Source: Elysia crispata | Lineage: Eukaryota > Mollusca > Gastropoda > Plakobranchidae | Length of the DNA: 64,000 bases | Direction: 5' to 3' | NCBI GenBank assembly: GCA_033675545.1 | Contig: JAWDGP010008080.1 | Coordinates: 183,501 to 247,500, forward strand | In this document: piece by piece, positions 24,629 to 36,600 of the stretch | How the letters are laid out: the number at the start of each line of letters is the position of its first letter | Numbering within the stretch: the stretch's first letter is position 1 | The notes under the pieces: generated by a model | Database searches by the model: none | What the model was told of the DNA's origin: nothing | What the model saw: the letters and a program-made list of their open reading frames with translations, nothing else | Position numbers and translations under genes: made by a program

Positions 24629-27600
24629 GTAAATGCTTTGTTGATTCAGACCCTGCAACCCTGCAGCATTTTATTTTTGAATCAGTGTTTAAACTTTTTA
24701 TTGTTGGATCTTTTTTAGTAGCTACCCCAAGGTACAGTTTAAGGATAGAAATCAAGGAAAAGATTGTGGTAAAAGTAAACTTTTTAATCTTTTTTTTTTT
24801 AATAAAGAAAAGGTGAATTAATTTTTTAAAACAAATAATAGTGAATTCTGTTACATTTTGCTAAGGCCCAATTATGTATAAGCCATGCCAAAGCCATACC
24901 AATTGCCGAGGTGCCTATGGTCCCGAAAAATCCAGGAAACTCCCGGATTTGTTGTTGGATCCCGGAAACCCAGATTTACCCACAAAATTGCAGATTTTTT
25001 CGTTTTGTTTCAGCATTTAGACTGACCCAAAGTAAACAATTTTAATTGAGTATTTTCTTTTTTGTTTTGGGATTAGCGTGACCCAACAATCCTACGAAAA
25101 AAAAAATGGTGAAAACATAATTCTACGGGCAGAACGATAGTTTTCTGTCATTGAGTATCAACCTGTGCGAAGGTATAAAACTGGGCGATATATACTATAT
25201 TGATGTTGTGTATTTTTTTAATGATTTGTATTTCAATTCTAATATAGATATTCGTATTATAGCTGAAACTATCCATGATATTGGTCCAATTGAGTTGTTC
25301 TATTTGTTTTCTTTATTGTACATTCGTCCGGAAAACTTCGTTCTCTCCATCTTCACACCAAGACCTCGCTGTTATGTCCAACAAAGAATCATTAGATTTC
25401 ATCTGACAATAGTTAATATGACTAAGCAGTTTCTTTTTGTCAAGATACATTCCAAATCTTGTCGAGTATTAAGATCAATTGGGAAATCCTAAATAACGGT
25501 ACAGCTAGATCTAGTGTAAATCTAGATCTACATCTAGATCTAGATAGATAATCAAAACCGGGCAAGACATGAGACTATTATAGTACGTGGTGTTCATTTT
25601 TTTTATTATTTTATTTGCTCAGAAAAAAGGAGTTGATTTTCATTCCAAAGTAAATAAATAGAGGTCTAGATCTAAATGTTAGATTGTTATTTTCTTTTTT
25701 ACATGGTTAGGCGAGGCCTAGTCACAGTGAGACGTTCTAGGCTTAATCGATAAGTCATGTTCATCTCAAATGTCTTTTTAAAGAAAAGATAAAGATAAGG
25801 AGAGCGACGCTCAATATTTAAACCAGAATATAGGCCTGAATATGTACTCTTTTATGGCGACTCAGTTGAGCCAATAAAATACATGTACAGAAAGCAGTAA
25901 CAACTAACATTTGGGGGGACACAGCTGTAGATGAGCTGCAACAGGTCATTCAATCTCTTAGTATGAGCACAAAAAAAAATTAACTAAATCAGAAAGAAAA
26001 AAAATGCTCCACAATCATGGCTCTTTGGACTATCCAATTTTGTTCAAATGTAGGGGGTGGGGGGTAGAGAGAGAGAATGTTCCAATCTAGGCCTAGTTCG
26101 GTAAAAAAATTGTGTGTCCATTTCTCATCCCTGGTATTATTATTCTTTTTATACTTTAGTCCTAGCTTATTTGTTTCCAACAGCTGCATGGTTGATTTTG
26201 TCAGTGCTTTAAGTGAAATTAGCAAAAACTGATGTCTTTTTTTTTTAATTCGCATTGTAGTGCTGATTTTGCTCCAAATTCCCTGATTTTGTTGGTAGGT
26301 TTTACCTGAAAGGCATAGGTTGGGATAGGCACCTCGGCATTTGTTTTACGAAATGGATATTTTCTCATAAAGTCTTTTTATTATCATAAATTCATCCACA
26401 ATTTTGGAAAAAGAAGTTAATGGTGTACAATAGAAAATACTTTGTTTTATTTCTTCAGACGTTTGAGTAGAGATGATCTATCACCGCCACGCAAAGCACC
26501 ACTTCTGTCTAAAAGCTATGACAGTAAGTATTTAGAGATGGCTTTGCCAGGTGCAAAGCAAGTTCTTAACAGTTGAAATCTTTTATTTTGATTTCATTTT
26601 AAATTTTATTCCTTAGGAAAGTTAAATTAATTTTTCTCTTTTAGAAAGATAAGTCAAATCTTTGTGTTGAATTTTAGGTATTTGCTTATTTGTTATCTCT
26701 TGAAAACCTAAGGTTTAATGAATATTAAAACCACATATATTGTAACTTATGTATGCAACCTTAGGGTTCGACCAGCCTTGAACTTGAGTCGTGAGGTCAT
26801 GTGCAATTAATATTAAATCTATTTTTTCAGTGGGAAAGACACTCTAATTCTTTTTTTTACTTCATTTTCATTTTGTGTACCGAAAGGTAAGTTAGTTTTC
26901 ATTGATCTTATGAGAACGAAATTCATTTGAATGCTCAAAGAGTTGTACAAAGTTTTCCTGACGTATAATTTCAAACACCATGGCTATCTCATCTTACATT
27001 GTAGGTTAGTGAATAAATCTTCAATTACTTGGGTTCAATGTATTTTGTTTCATTTGTCTCCATCCTGAATACATTCTTAGCATGATTTGATTTGACTGTG
27101 ATCTTCTGAAAGGCTTTATTCATATGGGAAATAATTTTTTTACTTGCAGGTCGTCGTTCAGATCACTATGATGATGAGTACAGTGATAGAGCTGTGCTCC
27201 CTAGGTCCAGAGACACATATTCCTCACAAATTCCGAGAGAAAGGTGTGTTGACGGAACAGAATGAATTTTCCTTTTTTTTTTGCTACTTGTTTCTTTCTG
27301 AACCTGTTCAACTAATTGTCTCCCCAAAGCTAGATCTACCAGCTTGCATTCAGTTAAAAACCCGCCCTTAAGCCAGTTTATACACGCTCACAATTTAAGT
27401 TGAAGTTTGTGAACTGATAAATTTCACGGAAGACATACACATCTGCGCACTTCAAAATTGAGTAATTAAGCGTGCTTTCATGTTGACTGGTAACCTGAGC
27501 GTAACTATCAAATTCAGTCCATCTTATGTTAACTTAGCAGTCAAGGTCATAATTTCTTGGGTACACCCATGAAATATGGTTAAGGAGTGAATAAGTTAAG

Positions 27601-30600
27601 AGACCTGTTCTTAAAGTCAGTTTTGATTGTCATGAATTTGAATTAAAACCCCAATGGTTGATTTGAATCCAAGTTTCTGTACCCATTTCTTAATATTTTG
27701 AGATATATAGCTATCTGCATTCAATAATGTCACCATGGTAGTCTTTAGAAAAAAAATAATTGTAAATTCTTTTTACAGTGGAGCACGGATTCTTCTAATT
27801 CATTTGGGGTTTTTTATATGTTTGAAGAAGCTGTGTACTAACGATTAGCACTCAGGCTCTGGATTTGCGTTTGGGACAGGTTTCCTCAATATTGTGAAGT
27901 ACGTTAACAAAGTATAGAGGCTACATGTTTTCTTGGCCACTTCTGTACAATTCTGAGTATTATGGGGAAAAGCCTACCTGATTTGTTGTATTTTTCCTAC
28001 TTTAAGAATTTCAAATACGTGACGGAAGATGGATACCTCTGAACAATCTGACCTATCATTCCCAACTTATTTTATGTAAAAACCTGTCTCCAAACCTCAG
28101 CGCTTATTGGATCTCAAACTCTTGATGCTAGATCTAGATCTAGATTCAATCTATATTCAGATCACTGTCACAAGTTTCTTTCCAGCTAGGCATACATTTA
28201 GCGTAAAGTCGATGTTAAAATACAACGTTCCTAATCTTTAACCCAGACAAAGGTTGTCTGTCAAGGCAGAGCTAGATCTAATTCCTGAAGAGGACCCTAT
28301 ATAAGACTAAATGCGAAGCTCACTATTCCACCTTTTGAGCTATCTGGTATCCTAACCATCACCTGCCAGCTTTTTTTTCACACCCATGTACTGATTGGTT
28401 AAGCAAGGGGAGGGCCCAGACAGATTTACCATGTCTGTACATGTGGAACAAACGAAGCATGGTTACAATCAGCCTTTTGAAGAAATCAGGTTTTAACTGC
28501 AAACGAAGACATAAAAATATGAAGGGAATAAAGAGAGAATCAGAAGGGAAAAACAGATGAGTTGAGAAATTCATGATTTCGACGGATCTGTGTTCAATCT
28601 AATCTTGTTCTACTGTCTTTGCGTTGTTTTAATTTTTAATTTAAAAAAAAATTTTTTTTTATTCTTCCTCAAGATCATTTTATGGATGGCCAAAATAAAT
28701 TTACATTTTGCTTGTGATCTTTTTAGTGATTCCTTTTCTTTTTTTAAAATTTTTTTTGGCTTTCTTTTAAAGATTGAACTCCAGAGATAGAAACTACGCC
28801 CCAAGAGGAAGCAGTGGACGTTACCCAAGTGGACGTGGCGACTACAGTCCCATGAGAGAGTCAGGGTCAGTTTAATTTTACTGTTGTAGCACAATCATCA
28901 ATATAGGAGATAAAAAGAAGTGATGCACACTGTGCAGGCAAGGATTTTTTCTCTTCCTTTTTCAAAGCTATAAATATTGCTTTCATCAATAAATCCTACT
29001 CTGACATATACACATTATATTGGTATATAAAAGTATTTTTCTTGCTCTGCATATTTTAAAGACAATTTCAAACTGCATATAATATCAACCCCCTTGATTA
29101 GTTTTACAAGAAAATTCTATTTTTTTGGGGGGGGGGTGGGGGGGGTGGGGGTGGCAACCTTAAACTATTAAGCTAACCTTGTTTTGTTGTCACGGGATCA
29201 TTTCATATTATTACAAGATTTTCTTTGGTTTTGTTCCAAATAAGTCTTGTAGACTTATTTATTCACGTTGTAATTTTGGAGATTGATTTGAATGTTTGCT
29301 AATTGAATCTTAATATAAACTGCAGTTTCTGTTTCTGCCAAATTTAATTCAAATTTTTTCTTAAAAATTTGGATTCCTAGCTCTTATCGAGACTCTTACA
29401 ATGACAGAAAAGAATCCTACAGGAGCTCAGGCAGAGATTACCCATCCTCGCGTTCTTCAGACTACAGAGGAGAGCGTTTGCCAAGGGATTCACCAAGAGA
29501 TTATACTTCCTCTCGTGACTACCTTCCACCATCCAGAGAATTCAGAGAGACGCTGAGGGATGACTTCAGGGATTTGCCACCCAGAGACAGGTAAGTCCTT
29601 TTTTTATTGTTTTTTTTTTATTGTTTTGTTTTCCCCCTTTGTTAATGCATGTTTATTGTAACAGTACAATGGTGTGAATGAAATCATCGGTATGCACCTT
29701 ATCATTATTTATTATGATTGGGAGACTTGCCGTTTTACTGTAAATAGAACAAAAGAAAATACTTTTGCTTATTACTTTTAATAGAGGTCCATTGTGGAAT
29801 GGAGAAAAAAGTCCATGAGAATGGCCCAAGTTTATTCTTGTCTTAGAGAAATAGCAATTTGATAGATTTTAAAAACGTTACAACAAAAGCAAAAAAGGAA
29901 AGCTCATATAAGAGACAGAGGAGAGAGTGGAGATCACATCTAAATTATTAAGTGCTTACCTTGTTCAGAAACTATACACACACACACTGGTCTGTCATTC
30001 AAAGATGATGAAAACTTCGGCTATTCTGAGTTTGTTCATTTTTTATTAGCTGCATAAAAATTGTCAATTTGAATACTGATGACTTCTAGTGTCCCTCCTA
30101 TTTATGAATATCAATAATTTTAGCTCTCATCCATATTGATCTATTTTAGACTCTGTTTAAGAATAAATTTAAATCTACTTTCAGCTCTAGATATGAGTAA
30201 ATTGTAAAATGTTAATTTTTTTTAAAGCAATATCTAACCTAATAAAGTTCTTTTTGAGCTCCAGGACAATTTTAGGGATATGTATTCTAGATAAAGATAT
30301 ATGAATTTGCAGTTTCGATCTATCTTGCAAATTGATTCTATAACAAGGTGCAGTGGGAACTTTGAGTCCAAAAACAAAACAAAAAAAACAAAACAAAAAA
30401 ACAATTTAGTTTTAATAATAAGTGTGGTACAGTCTAGTATTATATTTATAGAAAAGTTATCCCAGCCCTCCATGCAAACATCTATTATACAATCAAGTCT
30501 GCCAATTAAGAATTATATACATGTGTTGCACCCTAGCATCATGCTGGCTGCTGCCATGACTGCCTTAGATCACGCTCAACACATTGGCATAATTTTTGTC

Positions 30601-33600
30601 AGCTGAAAAAGCCCCTGTAACATCACGCTAACTTAAGTCATACTGTCTGAGATCACGCTTTCATGTTGTAGTCTTTTTTTGTGGGCAACAAGCTAGGTTT
30701 GTTACAAATTATCTGACTGAATTGACTATAATTTCCAAGTCATTGCTAGGCCAGTTAAGATAGCCAATTATATGGTGCGCCAAAAAATAGGTATCATTTG
30801 CTAAGGTTATCTTTCCCATGGGCTATCTTTAATTCTCATTAAGGTTTTTTTTAACTTTTAAATTACCTGAGCTTGCTTGCTGCGGACTTGCTTTTTTGAC
30901 ATACTACTGCGAAGCCTGCCCTTGTCTTAATTAAGCTACAGTATATGACTATCGTTGATGAGAAACTCAGTTTGACATTCTTTTCCCCATTTAAGATTTT
31001 GACATGTTGTTTTATCATTATACTATTATGGAGAGTAGGAATTGGTTGATTTACAAGTTATTTTTTATTTCCTAAAGTTTTTTTTATTCTTTATTGTTAA
31101 TTCAAACATTTCTGTTTGCTTTGCATCATCTACCAATGGTGATAAGTTAAACTGTGGGGATGTTATCGTTTGCCAATCACAAGTCAATAGTGACTTGTAG
31201 CTCAAAACTTGCATCAAGTTTTTGGGATGGGGGAGAGGGTTGTTACATTTGACTTTCTCTTAGTCCAAAATGTCCTAAAGCATCTGAAGTAACTGTAGTC
31301 ATATTGAAAGTTATTAAAACTGCATAAAATTGATAGGTGTGAAAGATAATGTTTTGAAACAACTTTCTTTCAAATGCAATTTTTCAAAATTAAAATGTCA
31401 AGCATTTCTCATTAGGATTAATTTCAAGACTTTTGATTACCTGACAGATCTTTAGTATGATCAATAATCTTATGTTTTATGTGGTAGGCATTTGATCTGT
31501 GGCTTCCTTGGTAACTGCTTACTTTCCCCGCAGACGTTATGTTTGGATTTTTCTATCTGTTCTTTGCTTCCTTATTTTTTTTTTACATTTTGTGGTTTTG
31601 TTGGTTTATTTGTGGTTGATGCTGTTTGTCAGGTATCATGACAACGACCCGAGTCCTCCACACCGAAGTTCCTACATGGACAGGCGAGACCGCGAAGATT
31701 CCCCTTATAGGGAAGACTCCAGGTAGGGCACCAGATTTTTTTTCCTCAGGCATGGAGTCTCTTGGCTGCAAGCTTCACGGTCAGCTGCCGGTTCTCCTGT
31801 TTGCTGGTTTTAAGATATTTTTGAACCGGAGACACCCTGCTCTCAAAAACTTTTCTAGTCTTTTGTCTTGCTTTTTCTTTGTTTTTTTTTTTCCATAAAA
31901 CATTTGATCTCTCTCGAAAACCATGAAGTGAGCTTAAATTTAGATTGTTTTTTTACCATTATCAAATGTATTGTCTATTATGGTTGGTTGTTGTTTTCTT
32001 ATTAATAGTGTTTAAGTACCGTATGGAATTTTTATTTTTAAAGCCACAAGAAGTGACAAAAAAAGAAATTTTAATTTCAAGCCATTCTTAAGAAGGTCCA
32101 ATTAAAAAACAAATTTACTATTTATAAAGCATTTTAACAGTCATCATTAAGTGCATACATTTTTATGTTTTAAAAATTTGAAGTTAATTAATGAAAGCTT
32201 AGATATCAGTGCAGAAGCTTTTTTCTCTAAATAATCTCAAGATTTCTTTTTCAATTTTTATTATGAATTAAAATCAACCCTTTTGTTCCATTTTAACTAT
32301 TTTGTGTGTTTACTTAGAGGCTTGATTTTATTTGAGTTTGTGTCTGTGAATTTGTAAAACATCTTTAGATGAGCTTGAGCAGAAATAACTTAGAAATGTA
32401 CTTCAGACCTGTCAATTCATTTTTATGAGTTGCAAGAAAAATTTTTCCACTCTCTATGGACAATTTGAAGTTTTTCTATAACATTTCAAGAACAGCATGC
32501 AAAGCATCATGAAATTTTCTGAATGATTAATTTAAAAAAAAATGCTGAGGTTTGCATGTTTTTTGAAAACAGATAAGACTTTTTTACTTGAATACAGCTC
32601 TTGCAAATTTGAAATCCTTGAAAAAGCTTGCAAATAAATAATTACCTGCATCAATCAGATTTTACATTTTACTTTTTTATGTTCTGTGAAAATATGTATT
32701 TGGTCCTGACAGCAAAGAACTTCTCAGTGCTCAAAATAGCAAGGAAATTTGCTCCGCCAGAACCATCTTCCTCAGAGGATGTATATGACTGTGCTGAATA
32801 GGGGTGCAAGTTTGATTCTCAACCAAATCACTTGCTTTTCCTTTACTTTAAATCTTGTCCTATCTAGAGATTTAGAGTTAGATGTACGTTTGGGATTGCT
32901 TTAGCTGTTGAATGATATGTTATGATGAGAACCATTTATTTTCTCTCTTTTTTTCTTTGAGTTCATGCTGGTTTATTTTCAGCAAACATAACCATCATTC
33001 CAGTGATGGCTAACTATCTTTTCTTTTTTCTTTTTCAGGAGAGATTACTCTTCTAGATCCTTCTCATCCAGAATGTCAGAGCGGCCACCAAGAGACTATC
33101 CACCTTCCCGAGAGTATAGAGGTTTGTGTACTTTTGATTTTTGCAGTTATTCAATAAATTCTCTACGTAATCTTTTTTGTAAGGGAAAGTCATTGTCAGG
33201 CACAGAGAAAATGGTGGTGCTCTCTGCTGTATGGAAAGATAAATTACCTTTTCAAGCATCAGTTCTGCTTCTATTTTAGTAGTACAGTAGTCTCCGGATA
33301 AACGCACGGTCCTTGGGAGTCTTCAATAGCGTGCGTTTAGGAGATGCGTGTCTTTATAAAAAGTAATGAAAAAATTTTGGTTACTTCCCTTATTGTGCTG
33401 CAAAATGCAGGATTATTTCCCTTGATTTACACACATTTGGCGTGAAAGGGAGGTTATTAAACCTTTGAGTTCAGCTAAGTTTTGGTTTCTTTTATTTTTA
33501 TTTTTTGTTTTTTTATTCTTTGGTTTTATTAAACAACATTGAAATAACGAAATTCGTGAGAGGGAACAACATTGATCATTGAAGATCCATGAACAAAATG

Positions 33601-36600
33601 TCTAGAATCTTAAGCTGTGTTTCCAACGTTAATGTCTTGTGAGTAGACATTATGTATCGTATCGAGCATGTCGATGAGAGACTAGACTCTGAGAGTGAAG
33701 ACTGCACAACTCTACTGACGGACGAAATCGCAATGAGTGAATGACCAATCTTGACTATGACTAGACTTGTTTTACACACATGATGCCTGACAGTGATACA
33801 CCACGCGCGAACCTCAGAGTCAGACAACCGTGCAACGCAAAAAGCGAGGGAGGAGGGGAGAGGATACTAGCCGTAATGGATAGATCTGACCAGGCAGACA
33901 CAAAGCAGCGAAAATTGCATCACCTTGCCTGTGCTCCACTCCAACCCTCCCCTCCCTACCCTTCCAAGCTTGTGGCCGATCCCTTGGCCCAGGTAGAGGG
34001 CATTGTGTGTTTAGATCTATACGACGATACTGATGTACAGCCTTTGTCCCCCACCCCTTCCCTTTTGTGTACCGGTATGATGTGCTAGCACAGTTTCCTG
34101 GCTGCCATGTGCCGTAATAGCGTGGATATTTCGTCCACATTACTACCGGGTACAGTAAACAATGCCGATTTAATAATTTCAAAGCGTGCGTTTAGGCGAT
34201 GTAGCGTGCGTTTAAAGTATACCGATTACATAGTAAAAAATCGGTCAGACGGCTTCAGCGTGTATTTAACCGAAGCGTGCTTTTAACTGGCGTGCTTTTA
34301 TCCGGAGACTACTGTAACTCTATTTTACAAAATATCAAATTTTTTATTTTTTGAGCAGTTGGTTTAGCTATCCAGATAATGTCTCCACATAGCTGCCAAC
34401 AGGTACATATAATACATATTATGCATTTATTTGGGTTTCTGAGTATGTCTTGTCTGTATTGCTGCTAAAAAGTATGTATTTGGCAGGCTCCAGCAGAATC
34501 CCGCTAATTGGGCGTAACTAAGGAGGCTTTAGGTAAAGAAATGCTAGTCCTCCCTACACTGATAAAGCCAATAGCCTTAGCCTAGTCACCATCTTAGAAA
34601 TATGCAGTAGAACACGTTTTGAGTGGACATGAATTCCTCGAGCTCATTCGTTTTTCCTCCTCTGGTTCTCTCTTCATTCCCTTCTTTTTTCTACAATTTC
34701 GCCAAATTAGTTCGAAGTTAGAACACATATTCTGCGAATAATCAGTAAGAGAAAGAAAATGTTTGTCTCCTAAGAAATTTCATTGAGTGTAACTTAAAAG
34801 GAAAAAAAGTTCTTTCATCACATTCACAGATGTTAAATTTCGATCAATTACTCTACACAGCTGTTGTTCTACGTCAAACAAGTATGCCCTACCTCTCCCT
34901 TTCACTTTGTAGAAACAATTTGTTGCCAGATGCTCTATCCATTGATCCCTAGTCACCAGGGAGAGAGACGCCTCTCTCCTGTCCCACCTTACTATAGTTT
35001 AGTCCGATGCATCCAGCGCCTGCTAAGTCTACCTGTGGCTAAGACTTCAAGTGGGCCAATTGTAACCATGCTTTGCTTGTCCCTTGTGTTCAAGACATTG
35101 GTAATGCCTTCAGGTAAATCTGTCTGAGCCCACCCCTTGCTTAATGAGTACATTGGTTAGAAAGAAAGGTGGCAGGTAATATCGCTTTATTAATGGTTTG
35201 GAGGCCAAACAACTCAAAAAGTAGAATGTTGGCCGACATAAGCAAACTTTGGGTTCAATCCTTTATTGGCCTCTGGTGGGATTAGGTCTAGGTTTGCCTT
35301 GAGAGAGCTTATGTTTGGGTAAGATTATTCAGGAACAAGCATTCATTGAATTTGAATGTGGCTTTAAACTGAATTTTCACCCAACTAGAAAGAACATTTT
35401 GACTGCAATCTGAATATGTATCTAGATCTAGCATCAAGAGTTCAAAATCCTCTAATCGTTGGGGTTTCGACTCAAGTTTTTAGATGAAACGAATTGGCAC
35501 TAACAGATCGAGTTGTTCAGAGGTAATTGTTTTCATTTCTCTATTTCAATTTGAATGTAGAGAAAATACGGCAAATCGGGTATCCCTGTAATGCTCGGCA
35601 TTGAACGGGAGTAACTAAGAAATCACAAAGCCTTCATATGTTGTTAACATACTTCAAAATGTTCTCTGAAAAGCGGTCCAAAAAGCAAATCCAAGGTCAG
35701 GGTGCTAAAAATAGAATGCTTGAACAGTTTCCTGGAACATATACTATAAAAATTCTCCAATGAATTCAAGGAATCCATGCTCCACTGTATTCAGCTCATG
35801 CAGCAGCTGTACATATGTTGCTGACAGGGTGTCACAGATACTGTCAAATGAAAATTGACAAAAATGTATTCATATGATAAACAAAGCCATGGTGTATTTG
35901 TTAAATACTAAGAAATGGTAGAAAGTGTATAATAATTTATAAGTAAAAGCTTAAGGCTGTAAACATGTAAGTAAGCTTTTGTTTAAGTCAACATTGATAA
36001 GTGTACTTAATAGGCTACATCATCTACTAAATTTGCAGTAACTAAATTTAATTATAGCGCTAAAAATCTGTATTTGCTTTTTCAGAAGTTGGCAGCTATG
36101 TCTGGAGCTTAAATGATTGAGATAATGATTCCTAATTTGTCTTGATTGACTAACACTATATGCGAATTTCAATTTCTTACCTTAGCAAAGCCACTTAAAG
36201 GTACAACCTTTCCTTTGCATGTCACTGACATTATTGTGATACTTTTTATTCCTCAGTTTAGATTTTGATTCGTGGCATGTTTTTAGTTGCCTATGATTAT
36301 TTTTCCAACTGAAAAATATCAGTAGAAAGGCCAAAAAGTATGAATGAAAGATGTAAATTAAAAGCGATATAGAAATAGAGTTCCAAATCAGTGCAAAGAC
36401 TTTTTGGTGAAACTAATGAAAAATAAATATATTGTGCTGCTGATGAGACTTTTCCCCAAACTTAAAACATACTTTCTATTGATCAGGTCGTGGGGGACCA
36501 AGAGGAGGAATCAGGGGAGGAAGGGATTTCTTCGCTAATGGTGAGTCTAAGTTTGAAGGAGAAAATTTTTAATGTTGGTTATATGCAAGACTCATCCATT

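Noticed and set aside
24433-24816. 127-codon plus frame and minus frames over the first RBMX-like exon
   Set aside because: They are shadows of the RG-box exon in other frames; the spliced frame is continuous over nine exons.
25151-25492. 113-codon frame inside the TIR-bounded element
   Set aside because: It matches no transposase or other protein I know and is not kept open in the related copy at 42.7 kb.
31534-31632. Alternative acceptor adding 33 in-frame hydrophobic codons to RBMX-like exon 6
   Set aside because: The frame is open only because the intron's T-rich tract has no stops; a Leu/Phe/Val segment does not fit this RS/RG-rich protein. A junction read at 31534 would reopen it.
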